Shown here: positions 17,061-25,450 of the stretch, piece after piece | Layout of the letters: each line of letters opens with the position of its first letter | Numbering within the stretch: position 1 is the first letter of the stretch | Assembly (NCBI GenBank): GCA_022509085.1 | Contig: JAFLTW010000015.1 | Span: 1-50,573, forward strand | Length of the DNA: 50,573 bases | From: Muribaculaceae bacterium | GTDB taxonomy: Bacteria > Bacteroidota > Bacteroidia > Bacteroidales > Muribaculaceae | Reading direction: 5' to 3' | Notes under the pieces: model-generated | The model's input: the letters and a program-made list of their open reading frames with translations, nothing else | The model's database searches: none | What the model was told of the DNA's origin: nothing | Translations under genes and position numbers: made by a program

Positions 17061-18263
17061 ATGAAATGGATCCGGTATAAGCTTCGGCAGCTCTTCTACG
17101 TGTATCGCCATGAGTTCTACCTCACGTTTCACGACGGCGGTATACTCCTGTTTTTCCTCTTCCTCCCGTTCATATACCCCGTGCTCTATTCCCTGATATA
17201 CAATCCGGAGGTGGTGCGCGACGTGAAGATGGTTGTGGTAGACCACGACCTTACGCCCACCAGCCGGGAGCTCGTGCGCCGCATCGACGCCACGCAGGAG
17301 GCATGGGTGGTGGGCTATGCGGCCGACCTCAACGAGGGGCGCCGGGCCATGGACAGCCATCACTGCTACGCCATCCTGGAAATCCCGGAGGGCTTCGAGC
17401 GCCATGTGGGGCGCCTGGAGGCCGCCAAGGCCGTGATGTATTGCGAGATGTCGCTCCTGCTACGCTACCGCGGTTTCCTGGTGGCCACCACCAATGTGGC
17501 CATGGATATGGGCGCGCAGATCACGGAGCAGAGGGTTGACGAGGTGGCTCCCCTGGCCGAGACCCTTGCCACGGGCGACCTCATGAGCATCGGCAACATA
17601 TCGATGGGCAACATCGAAAACGGGTTCGACTCCTTTATCATGCCCGGCATAGTGATCCTGATTCTTCACCAGTGTCTGATTCTGGCCACGTGTATGGCAG
17701 GTGGCGCCAAGAGGGAAGACCCCCGGCTGATCGGCTACCGCCCCGTCAACGAGATGCCCTCGGTGAGCATGACGATGCTGGGGCAGATGCTCTGCTACAT
17801 CACCATCATTTTCGTGCCCTCGATATTTCTGTATCACTATGTGCCCCTCATCTTTGCCTTCCCGATGGCCGGAAATCCTTTCGCGGAGCTGGTGTTCCTG
17901 CTCCCGATGGTCATTGCGGCGCTGTCGCTTGGTTTCGTCATCCAGGGCTTTGTGGGCCAGCGTGAGTCGGTGTTTGTGGTGTGGGTCGTTACCTCCGTGA
18001 TGTTTCTCTTCCTGTCGGGGCTCACATGGCCGCGGTTTGCCATGCCCGGATTCTGGAAAGCCGTGTCCGACATAGTCCCGGCCACATGGGGCATGGAGGG
18101 CTTCATCCGTATGAACACCAACGGAGCCACGCTCGCTCAGGTGCGTGACCCCTATATCTATCTTTGGATCCTGGCTGCCGGCTATTTCGCGATAGCCTAC
18201 TGTGTGCATAGATGGATAATAAGGCCGAAGCTTCGCCCCGACCTTAAGTTCACTGAAGTGTAA
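17061..18263 (+). CDS. ABC-2 type transporter permease (second)
   Basis: This 400-residue protein has the same architecture as the gene before it: an N-terminal helix (about residues 26-46), an extracytoplasmic domain starting DVKMVVVDHDLTPTSRELVR, and several C-terminal helices. It is the last gene of the operon and is followed closely by the convergent OmpA-family gene (stop to stop gap 18 bases). Its pairing with a distinct but related permease, a TolC channel and an HlyD adaptor is typical of drug or lipid exporters. The substrate is not evident. No Walker motifs are present in this or the neighbouring genes. Confidence 0.9.
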   Translation: MKWIRYKLRQLFYVYRHEFYLTFHDGGILLFFLFLPFIYPVLYSLIYNPEVVRDVKMVVVDHDLTPTSRELVRRIDATQEAWVVGYAADLNEGRRAMDSHHCYAILEIPEGFERHVGRLEAAKAVMYCEMSLLLRYRGFLVATTNVAMDMGAQITEQRVDEVAPLAETLATGDLMSIGNISMGNIENGFDSFIMPGIVILILHQCLILATCMAGGAKREDPRLIGYRPVNEMPSVSMTMLGQMLCYITIIFVPSIFLYHYVPLIFAFPMAGNPFAELVFLLPMVIAALSLGFVIQGFVGQRESVFVVWVVTSVMFLFLSGLTWPRFAMPGFWKAVSDIVPATWGMEGFIRMNTNGATLAQVRDPYIYLWILAAGYFAIAYCVHRWIIRPKLRPDLKFTEV

Positions 18264-18281
18264 TCCTTTTGTAGCTTGCCC

Positions 18282-19118
18282 CTATTCTTCGGCGGGAGCC
18301 TGGTCAATCAGGTCAAGAAACTGGTCGAGCTTCGGGGTAATGATGATCTCCGTGCGGCGGTTGCGTGCGCGGCCCGTTTCGGTGTCGTTGTCGGTCAGGG
18401 GGTTGTATTCGCCACGTCCGGCTGCCGAGAGGCGCGAGGGGTTCACGCCGCAGTTGTCCTGGAGATACTGCACCACGCTCGAGGCGCGCAGGGCCGAGAG
18501 GTCCCAGTTGTTGCGGATATTGGTCTTGGAGATGGGCACGTTGTCGGTGTTTCCCTCCACGAGCACGTCGTAGTCGGAATAGTCCTTGATTATCTTGGCT
18601 ATCTTGTCGAGGGTCTCCTTTGCCTTGGGCGAAATTTCGTAGCTGCCGCTCTTGAAGAGCATGTTGTCGGCGAGCGAGATGTAGACCACACCCTTGAGCA
18701 CCTTCACGTCTACGTCGCGCAGTTCGTCGTTGCTCAGCGAGCGCGTCAGCCTGTTGGTGAGGGCGATGTTGAGTGAGTCGGATTTCGACTTGGCGTCCAC
18801 GAGCTGCTTTATGTATTTGTTGGAAGCGTTGATCTCGTCTACGAGCTTGGCTATGTTGACGTTGCTCTGCTGGTTTTGGTTCATGCTCTGGTCGAGCGTG
18901 CTTTTGAGCGAGGTGAGGGCGCCGCGCAGCTGCTCGTTCTGGCTTGTAAGGTTCTTGCTCTCCGCATTACACTCTATGAGGCTCTCGCGGGTGGTGCGGT
19001 AGTCGTCCTGAAGGGTGTTGTATTGAAGCTGGAGCTCGTTATACTTCTTGTTGCTTACGCAACCGGTCAGCGCCAGGCATGCCAATGCCATCGCGAAAAT
19101 GGTCTTAGAAATTTTCAT
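18282..19118 (-). CDS. OmpA family lipoprotein
   Basis: This 278-residue protein has a lipoprotein signal peptide ending in the lipobox LTGC (Cys20), a coiled-coil region (about residues 25-120), and a C-terminal OmpA peptidoglycan-binding domain (about 145-265). The latter has LVEGNTDNVPIS, NWDLSALRASSVVQYL, LSAAGRGEYNPL and ARNRRTEIIITP. The Asp and Arg typical of diaminopimelate binding are in NTD and in the NRRTEI segment. It probably tethers the outer membrane to the cell wall. It is monocistronic and divergent from the aldo-keto reductase gene. Confidence 0.93.
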   Translation of the reverse strand: MKISKTIFAMALACLALTGCVSNKKYNELQLQYNTLQDDYRTTRESLIECNAESKNLTSQNEQLRGALTSLKSTLDQSMNQNQQSNVNIAKLVDEINASNKYIKQLVDAKSKSDSLNIALTNRLTRSLSNDELRDVDVKVLKGVVYISLADNMLFKSGSYEISPKAKETLDKIAKIIKDYSDYDVLVEGNTDNVPISKTNIRNNWDLSALRASSVVQYLQDNCGVNPSRLSAAGRGEYNPLTDNDTETGRARNRRTEIIITPKLDQFLDLIDQAPAEE

Positions 19119-19197
19119 AATATCGAATTTTGTCCGTTAGTCTTTTCATTATATAAACTGCTTTTCCGACAAAATGGTTTATTTTGGCTAAAATTGT

Positions 19198-19205
19198 TAA
19201 ATTTG
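19198..19205 (+). promoter_or_regulatory. possible -7 element of the aldo-keto reductase operon
   Basis: TAAATTTG matches the Bacteroidetes -7 consensus. A clear -33 TTTG is not found 19-21 bases upstream. It lies only 16 bases before the ATG at 19221 and 34 bases before the ATG at 19239, which favours the later start for the gene. Confidence 0.4.
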
Positions 19206-19238
19206 CAGATAATTTAGCTTTTGAAATCTCAGCATGAT

Positions 19239-20237
19239 ATGATACCTCCTGTTTATTCGGCATCGTCTTCAAGATATGAAAAGGGCATGGGTTACCGTCG
19301 TTGCGGCCGCAGCGGCATACTGCTGCCCGAACTCTCGCTTGGCCTCTGGCACAATTTCGGCAGCGTGGATACCCTCCGGAAATCTACAGAAATAATCCAC
19401 TATGCCTTCGACCACGGTATATGCCATTTCGATCTGGCCAACAATTACGGGCCGGAGTTCGGCACGGCCGAGGAGACTTTCGGAACGGTGATGAAGCACT
19501 CCATGGCCCCCTACCGCCATGAGCTCTTTATCTCCACGAAGGCCGGCCATGACATGTGGCCCGGTCCTTACGGGGAATGGGGTTCGCGCAAGTATCTCTT
19601 CAACAGCCTCGACGAGAGCCTCCGGAGGATGAATCTCGATTACGTTGACGTGTTCTATTCCCACCGTTATGACCCCCACACTCCACTGGAGGAGACGATG
19701 CAGGCGCTTGTCGATATCGTAAGGCAGGGGAAGGCTCTTTATGTTGGGATATCCAAATATCCGGCGGAGAAGGCCCTTGAGGCTTACGCTTATCTTGCCG
19801 CGCGCGACGTAAGGTGTCTTGTGTATCAGGGACGCTATAATATTTTCGACCGTGCGGTGGAGCGCGAGGGCATCCTGCGTCAGGCGGCGGAGTCGGGAGT
19901 GGGGTTCACGGCATTCTCTCCCCTGGCCCAGGGTCTGCTCACCGACCGTTATGCCCACGGCATTCCGGCCGACTCGCGTATCGGCCGCGGAGGATATCTG
20001 AAGCGTTCCGACCTCACGCCCGAGGTGTTGGCCAAGATAAGGGGGCTTAATGAACTGGCCGAACGCCGCGGCCAGTCGTTGGCTCAGATGGCCATCGCAT
20101 GGCTCCTGCGCTCGGAGGAAGTGACGAGTGTCATCGTAGGCGCAAGCTCCGTGGGGCAGCTGGAGTCTAACCTGGCGGCGTTGCGCCGCCGCGATTTCAC
20201 TCCCGCCGAACTGGAGGAAATTTCACGTCTCTCCTGA
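19239..20237 (+). CDS. aldo-keto reductase, YghZ-like
   Basis: This roughly 332-residue cytoplasmic NADPH-dependent reductase of the YghZ/Gpr type probably reduces small aldehydes such as methylglyoxal. It has the family's opening (RYEKGMGYRRCGRSG, then SLGLWHNFG). The catalytic tetrad lies in FDLANNYGP (Asp and Tyr), ISTKAGHDMWPGPYG (Lys) and FYSHR (His). SPLAQGLLTDRY and the C-terminal cofactor segment SVIVGASS follow. An in-frame ATG at 19221 would add six residues, but homologous N-termini and the -7 element at 19198-19205 favour 19239. The ZIP transporter gene follows after 4 bases. The physiological substrate is unknown. Confidence 0.9.
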   Translation: MIPPVYSASSSRYEKGMGYRRCGRSGILLPELSLGLWHNFGSVDTLRKSTEIIHYAFDHGICHFDLANNYGPEFGTAEETFGTVMKHSMAPYRHELFISTKAGHDMWPGPYGEWGSRKYLFNSLDESLRRMNLDYVDVFYSHRYDPHTPLEETMQALVDIVRQGKALYVGISKYPAEKALEAYAYLAARDVRCLVYQGRYNIFDRAVEREGILRQAAESGVGFTAFSPLAQGLLTDRYAHGIPADSRIGRGGYLKRSDLTPEVLAKIRGLNELAERRGQSLAQMAIAWLLRSEEVTSVIVGASSVGQLESNLAALRRRDFTPAELEEISRLS

Positions 20238-20241
20238 GAGT

Positions 20242-21021
20242 ATGGTCCACGGCATTGCGATAGGCCTCACCGTCCCCTTTATAGGCACTGCTCTGGGCGC
20301 CTCTACCGTGCTTTTCATGAAGAAGGCGATAGAGGGGGGCATGCAGAAACTGCTCATAGGCTTTGCTGCCGGTGTGATGGTGGCTGCTTCGGTCTGGTCT
20401 CTTCTGATTCCGGCCATGGAGATGACGGGCAGGGAGGGCTTTATGAGCGTGCTGCCGGCTGTGGTCGGTTTCGTGCTCGGAATAGGTTTCCTGCTTTCGC
20501 TCGACGTCCTTATCCCCCACCAGCATATCGACGAGGATCATAGCGAAGGGCCGAGGAGCAGCCTGTCGAAGACGACGAAACTCGTGCTTGCCATCACTCT
20601 CCACAACATCCCCGAGGGGATGGCCGTCGGGGTGGCGTTTGCGGCTGCGGCGTCGGCATCAGGATCGTTTTCCGTTGCCGGGGCGGTAGCTCTTGCCATC
20701 GGTATGGCAATTCAGAATTTCCCTGAGGGTGCCATAGTCTCGATGCCTCTGCGCACCGCCGGCAATTCACGCCGCAAGTCTTTCGGCCTCGGTGTGCTTT
20801 CGGGAGTGGTGGAGCCCGTGGCTATGATACTTACGCTGCTTATTACCGACCTTGTGGTGCCGATTCTGCCGTATCTGCTTTCGTTTTCGGCAGGAGCCAT
20901 GATGTATGTGGTGGTAGAGGAGCTGATTCCGGAGACTCAGAGCGGCCGACACTCAAATCTCGGCACGGTGGGGTTCGCTCTCGGATTCATAGTGATGATG
21001 ATTCTTGACGTAGTGATTTGA
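20242..21021 (+). CDS. ZIP family divalent metal transporter
   Basis: This 259-residue inner-membrane protein has eight predicted helices and the paired ZIP motifs: HNIPEGMAVGVAFA in helix 4 and NFPEGAIVSMPLR in helix 5. Their His, Asn, Pro and Glu residues form the binuclear metal site. The loop before helix 4 has a short histidine cluster (PHQHIDEDH). It probably imports zinc or another divalent metal into the cytoplasm. The length fits the ZupT and GufA branch. It lies 4 bases after the aldo-keto reductase gene and 16 bases before folD, so the four genes from 19239 to 22815 look like one transcript. Confidence 0.92.
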   Translation: MVHGIAIGLTVPFIGTALGASTVLFMKKAIEGGMQKLLIGFAAGVMVAASVWSLLIPAMEMTGREGFMSVLPAVVGFVLGIGFLLSLDVLIPHQHIDEDHSEGPRSSLSKTTKLVLAITLHNIPEGMAVGVAFAAAASASGSFSVAGAVALAIGMAIQNFPEGAIVSMPLRTAGNSRRKSFGLGVLSGVVEPVAMILTLLITDLVVPILPYLLSFSAGAMMYVVVEELIPETQSGRHSNLGTVGFALGFIVMMILDVVI

Positions 21022-21037
21022 AAAATACCTGAACTAT

Positions 21038-21880
21038 ATGAAGATACTTGACGGCAAGATGCTTGCCAAATCCATGAAGGAGGAGATAAAAAAGAGGGTG
21101 GATGAGGCTGTTGCCGCAGGGCGTCGCCGCCCCGGGCTGGCTGTTCTCATTGTGGGCGACGACCCCGGAAGCCGTTCTTACGTGGCCGGAAAGGCCAAGG
21201 ACTGCGAGGAGGTGGGATTTGAGGGAAATACCATCCGGCTGCCCGAAGACATTTCGGAGGATGATCTGCTTAAGGAGGTGGAAAAGCTGAATGCCGACCC
21301 TGCCACCGACGGCATCCTCGTGCAGCTGCCGCTGCCGAAACACATTGACTCCGACCGTATTCTGAGGGCCATAGTGCCCGAAAAAGATGTCGATGGATTC
21401 CATCCCATGAATGTGGCCAGCCTCTGGCTGAAGGAACCCTGCGTGGTGCCCTGCACTCCCAAGGGAGTGATGCACGTGCTTCGCGACAACGGCTACGAGA
21501 TAGCCGGCAAGCATGCTGTGGTGGTGGGGCGCAGCAATATCGTAGGTCTGCCGGTGGCCAAGCTGCTGCTTGATGCCAACGCCACGGTTACCGTGGCCCA
21601 TAGCCGCACGCCCGACCTTGGGGCCGTGACGCGTCAGGCCGATATTCTGGTGGTGGCCGTTGGTCGGCCGGGTCTCGTGTCGGGCGACATGGTGAAGCCG
21701 GGAGCGGTGGTGATTGATGTGGGCGTTAACCGCCATCCTGTCACGGGCAAGCTCTGCGGCGATGTCGACTTCGAGAGTGCCGCGCCGGTGGCCGGTGCCA
21801 TCACGCCGGTTCCGGGTGGAGTTGGCCCCCTCACCAGGGCCTGCCTGCTTGAAAACACGCTCGAGGCATGGTCTCGGTAG
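21038..21880 (+). CDS. folD: bifunctional methylenetetrahydrofolate dehydrogenase / methenyltetrahydrofolate cyclohydrolase
   Basis: This 280-residue cytoplasmic enzyme interconverts 5,10-methylene-, 5,10-methenyl- and 10-formyl-tetrahydrofolate in one-carbon metabolism. The active-site segment SRSYVAGKAKDCEEVGF holds the conserved Tyr48 and Lys52. GILVQLPLPKHID, the nucleotide-binding VVVGRSNIVGLPVA and the C-terminal TPVPGGVGPLTRA motif are all present. The length is normal. Its last 13 bases overlap the start of the glycosyltransferase gene in another frame, so the two are probably coupled in translation although their functions are unrelated. Confidence 0.96.
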   Translation: MKILDGKMLAKSMKEEIKKRVDEAVAAGRRRPGLAVLIVGDDPGSRSYVAGKAKDCEEVGFEGNTIRLPEDISEDDLLKEVEKLNADPATDGILVQLPLPKHIDSDRILRAIVPEKDVDGFHPMNVASLWLKEPCVVPCTPKGVMHVLRDNGYEIAGKHAVVVGRSNIVGLPVAKLLLDANATVTVAHSRTPDLGAVTRQADILVVAVGRPGLVSGDMVKPGAVVIDVGVNRHPVTGKLCGDVDFESAAPVAGAITPVPGGVGPLTRACLLENTLEAWSR

Positions 21881-22815
21881 TAATACCGGCCTATAATGCC
21901 TCGGAGTTTGTCGGGGAGTGCCTGGAGTCGGTTGCGGCCCAGTCGGTGCGCGACCTGGAGGTGATTGTGGTTGACGACGGGTCTTCGGATGCCACGGCCT
22001 CGATCGTGGAGGCATTTGCCAGGCACGACCCTCGTGTGAGGCTGCTCAGGGTGGCCAACGGAGGTGTATCGCGTGCGCGCAACCTCGGTGTGGAGCATGC
22101 CCGCGGGCGCTACATCACCTTCGTGGATGCCGACGACGCTCTCCATCCGCTGGCTCTGGAGGCGATGCTTGCCGTCATGGAGCGTCGTGGGGCGGAGGTA
22201 TGCGTCACGGGTTTCCGCAAGGCGCGGGCCATAGGCTCCCTTCTGTCACGGGCCCGCAAGGAGCGGGATAGGGGTCTGACGGCCGCGATGCTCCGGGCCG
22301 AGCTTATGCCTTATGAGCGGGCCATGGAGGTGGCTCTCTACCAGAAGCGGCTCCTCAACTCTCCCTGGGGTGTGTTGATGGAGCGAGGGCGCTTTCTTGA
22401 GGCCGGGGGATTCAGGGACGGCACGAGGTATGAAGACCTCGATGCGTTCTATCGCCTCTATGAGCATGCCGAGGCGATAGCCTACATGCCATATCCCTTT
22501 TATCTTTACCGGGAGAATCCGGGAAGTTTTCTCAACAACTGGAGCGATAGCCGTCTTGACGTGCTCGACGTCACCGACCGCTTGCTGGATTTTTTCCGCG
22601 AACGCTATCCGGCTCTTGAGCCGGCGGCGGCCGACCGCCGTTTCAGCGCCCATTACAACATGCTGCTGCTTATGCGGCGTCATGGCGCCGGGCATCCCGA
22701 GGCTATGGAGCGCTGCCGCGCCGTGATACGCGCCGGGCGCCTGCGTGCCCTCCGCGACCCTCGCGTGCGCCTCAAGAACAAACTCGGCGCCCTGCTCTCA
22801 TTCCTGATCTTGTAA
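21868..22815 (+). CDS. family 2 glycosyltransferase
   Basis: This 315-residue enzyme has a GT-A fold at the N-terminus. It starts with SVVIPAYNASEFVGECLESV, has EVIVVDDGSSDAT and the metal-binding motif in FVDADDALHP, and continues with YEDLDAFYRLY, which fits the acceptor side. It probably transfers a sugar from a nucleotide sugar to a cell-surface glycan. The C-terminal third is rich in Arg and Leu without a clear membrane helix. The ATG lies inside folD (13-base overlap), with no better start nearby. The donor and acceptor cannot be told from sequence, and no polysaccharide cluster surrounds it. Confidence 0.9.
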   Translation: MVSVVIPAYNASEFVGECLESVAAQSVRDLEVIVVDDGSSDATASIVEAFARHDPRVRLLRVANGGVSRARNLGVEHARGRYITFVDADDALHPLALEAMLAVMERRGAEVCVTGFRKARAIGSLLSRARKERDRGLTAAMLRAELMPYERAMEVALYQKRLLNSPWGVLMERGRFLEAGGFRDGTRYEDLDAFYRLYEHAEAIAYMPYPFYLYRENPGSFLNNWSDSRLDVLDVTDRLLDFFRERYPALEPAAADRRFSAHYNMLLLMRRHGAGHPEAMERCRAVIRAGRLRALRDPRVRLKNKLGALLSFLIL

Positions 22816-22861
22816 GCCGCTGCTCATCCTTGATCATTTCTCTGTTTCAAAGGATGCGGCC

Positions 22862-23968
22862 TTAGAGAATTATTTTCTCGCTTTTGTTGCCGGAGCGAAC
22901 TATGTAAATCCCTTTGGGGAGTCTCTGGATTTGCTCCCTTTCCGTAGTTGTCATGACGTGGGTTCCGTCGAGGGTGTAGACGTTCAGCAAAGTCGGTTGG
23001 ATTGGCATAGTCGTTTCTTCTACTCCCAGACTTTTATCAGCCACCAGTTTTACTTGTCCCCACCCGTCGGCTGCCTTATAAAGATCATATGCATCAGCAG
23101 GAACGTAAACCGTGCAGTTCAACTTTTCCATCCCGTCGGTAAGCAGAAACCCTGCCGGGTTGCCCGCTATTCTTGGCGGCGTCATCGAAAGACACCTTAT
23201 GGAGCTTAAATCAGTGCAGCTCAGGAATGCGCTTGTGGCAATGGTCTCAACATATTCCGGTATGGTGATTGATCTCAATTTGGAATATCCGAAAGCCTCC
23301 AGCTCTATCACCTTAATCGAATTCGGCAACGTTGCGTAGCGGGCTCCGGGGAAAGCAAGAAGTGTCTCCTTATCCTTACTCATCAGCATACCGTTTTCCG
23401 AGCAGTAGAAGGGGTTGTCTTCCTCCACCATAAGATCGGTAAGATTAAAGCATCCTATAAAAGCCGACGATGCGATATATTCAGTGGTTGATGGGATAAC
23501 CATATTGGTCAGAGACTCACAAAAGGCAAAAGCCATATAGTCAATGAATTTTACAGAGGGCGGTATTTCCAGGCCTTCCAGAGCATTACAGCCAAGGAAG
23601 GTCTCAGCTTCTATCCGGGCCACTTGTGAGGGAATGTTTATGCTTTTCAGCTCCCGACAGCATGAAAAGGCTTCTTTCCCTATGTTCGTGATTGTCTGAG
23701 GCAACTGCAACTGCTGAAGTCCTCTGCATAACATGAAACCGTAATCGTTGATTGTGGTGACGGTATACTCTTTCCCACTGATTGTCAACGTCCCCATGAC
23801 GTTGGCCGAGCGGATATTGTTGCGGTTGCTTTCCGCCACAAAGATGCAGGCATCCCCATCCGGCTCCCATAAGGGTTGGTAGGTGACATAATTGAACACT
23901 ACCGCACTTGCCGTGAAATTACAGACCGCAACTATGCCGGCAAATATTCCTAATATATATTTGGTCAT
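22862..23968 (-). CDS. BspA-type leucine-rich repeat surface protein 3 of 3
   Basis: This 368-residue secreted protein has a signal peptide (about residues 1-22), a short N-terminal beta segment, then four or five LRR_5 repeats of about 23 residues, such as INIPSQVARIEAETFLGCNA and EIPPSVKFIDYMAFAFCESL. A spacer domain (CTVYVPADAYDLYKAADGW) leads to a C-terminal tail ending LPKGIYIVRSGNKSEKIIL that resembles type IX secretion tails. BspA-like repeats often mediate adhesion to host or bacterial partners. It is the last and shortest of three paralogues, 21 bases after the preceding one. A short inverted repeat between here and the glycosyltransferase (22816-22860) may end transcription. Confidence 0.88.
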   Translation of the reverse strand: MTKYILGIFAGIVAVCNFTASAVVFNYVTYQPLWEPDGDACIFVAESNRNNIRSANVMGTLTISGKEYTVTTINDYGFMLCRGLQQLQLPQTITNIGKEAFSCCRELKSINIPSQVARIEAETFLGCNALEGLEIPPSVKFIDYMAFAFCESLTNMVIPSTTEYIASSAFIGCFNLTDLMVEEDNPFYCSENGMLMSKDKETLLAFPGARYATLPNSIKVIELEAFGYSKLRSITIPEYVETIATSAFLSCTDLSSIRCLSMTPPRIAGNPAGFLLTDGMEKLNCTVYVPADAYDLYKAADGWGQVKLVADKSLGVEETTMPIQPTLLNVYTLDGTHVMTTTEREQIQRLPKGIYIVRSGNKSEKIIL

Positions 23969-23989
23969 CTCTCAAGCTCTGGGTTTTTA

Positions 23990-25423
23990 TTATATTACTA
24001 TTTTCTCGGTTTTGTCGCCGTAGCGAACTATGTAGATTCCTTTGGGGAGGCTCTGGATTTGCTCCCTTTCCGTAGTTGTCAGGACGTGGGTACCATCGAG
24101 GGTATAGACGTATATCTGACTATGCTTGCCTTCCACCAAAACATCTTCAACTCCCAGGTTTTCAACTGGTTTAAGATAGGTGTCTTCCCATCCGGTCGCT
24201 GTCTTATACAAATCGTATGCTTCAGCAGGAACATAAACGATACAGTTTAAAGGCTCAATCCCGTCATCGGTCAACAACCTATATCCTATAACTTCCGGTG
24301 GTATCAGGGAATAACAACTAACCGAACGCAGTTTTAGACAGTTGAGAAATGCGGAAGCACATACTACCTTAAGAGAAGGCAGTAACGTCACACTTGAAAC
24401 ATTGGAATAGGCCAACGATAGATAGCCGAGAGTATCGACATATTCCGGGACAACAAAATTTTTGGCGGAAGGGAACGACACCAGATACTTTCGGTCTTTG
24501 CTTAACAACATTCCGTCGATAGAGCAATATGAAGGATTGCCCTCATCAACAATCAGATCGGAGAGTTCGGGGCACCCATTAAAGGTGCCTACCTCAATGA
24601 TTTCCGTCGTTGAAGGAATTGAGACCCTTTTAAGTCGGTCACAAAAGGAAAATGCATCAAATTCGATTTCCCTTACTCTTTCCGGGATCTCCACGCTCTC
24701 AAGGCTCCTGCAGTTCATGAAACACCGGTCGCTTATTTTTTCAAGCATTTCAGGCAGAGAGACTCGTTGTAGTGATTCACATCCGAAAAAAGCAAAATCC
24801 CCGATATAATTAACCCAAGCCGGGATGTCAATCTCCCTAAGCGATTTGCAAAATTCAAAAGCATCGGTGCCAATTTCCTTGAGTGAGGATGGCAGACATA
24901 CTGATTCCAGATTCTCACATTGGGAGAACGCCCGATTCCCAATTTTCGTTACAGTCTCCGGGATGACGGCGGAGGTTATTCCTCCCGGTGCACTCAGGAG
25001 AACTGTTAAATCCTTGTCGTAGACAATTCCATCAACCGACGAGTATTTTGGATTCCCCGGGTTTACATTAATCTTTTTTAGAGAGGGACTGTAAAACCAA
25101 GCCCTCTCACCTATCTCAGTTACCGATTTGGGGATGTCCACTCTTTCTAATCGGGGGCAACGGCTGAATCCCCCATTCCGTATTTGGGTGACTGTATAGG
25201 TTATGCCTGAATATGTTATTGTTTCAGGTATTACAATGCTTTCAATAGTTTCTCTAAAATCCCAATCCACGGAAACGCTTGCACAGTAAGGCTCGGAAGT
25301 CGATTCGCTGTAATAATATAATTTTCCAACGGTAAACCCTACTCCGTAAGCAGGCAGGTGCGTCAGAAGCAAGGGGAGCACCATTATAAATGAAAACGAC
25401 GAGATTTTAATATGTTTACTCAT
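23990..25423 (-). CDS. BspA-type leucine-rich repeat surface protein 2 of 3
   Basis: This 477-residue paralogue is the longest of the three. A signal peptide (about residues 1-27) is followed by about eight LRR_5 repeats, for example VDIPKSVTEIGERAWFYSPS and VSLPEMLEKISDRCFMNCRS. One repeat is interrupted by the segment GNPKYSSVDGIVYDKDLTVL, and a similar one, NPSYCSIDGMLLSKDRKYL, occurs later. The same C-terminal spacer and tail as in its neighbours follow (LPKGIYIVRYGDKTEKIVI). It lies 27 bases downstream of the first paralogue and 21 bases upstream of the third. Base composition is visibly AT-richer than in the flanking housekeeping genes. Confidence 0.88.
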   Translation of the reverse strand: MSKHIKISSFSFIMVLPLLLTHLPAYGVGFTVGKLYYYSESTSEPYCASVSVDWDFRETIESIVIPETITYSGITYTVTQIRNGGFSRCPRLERVDIPKSVTEIGERAWFYSPSLKKINVNPGNPKYSSVDGIVYDKDLTVLLSAPGGITSAVIPETVTKIGNRAFSQCENLESVCLPSSLKEIGTDAFEFCKSLREIDIPAWVNYIGDFAFFGCESLQRVSLPEMLEKISDRCFMNCRSLESVEIPERVREIEFDAFSFCDRLKRVSIPSTTEIIEVGTFNGCPELSDLIVDEGNPSYCSIDGMLLSKDRKYLVSFPSAKNFVVPEYVDTLGYLSLAYSNVSSVTLLPSLKVVCASAFLNCLKLRSVSCYSLIPPEVIGYRLLTDDGIEPLNCIVYVPAEAYDLYKTATGWEDTYLKPVENLGVEDVLVEGKHSQIYVYTLDGTHVLTTTEREQIQSLPKGIYIVRYGDKTEKIVI

Positions 25424-25450
25424 AGATAGTTAGGTATAAATGATGGAGTC

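Noticed and set aside
22816..22860. Terminator between the glycosyltransferase and BspA genes
   Set aside because: CATCCTT/AAGGATG can pair, but the loop is long and no T-run follows, so it is not listed as a terminator.
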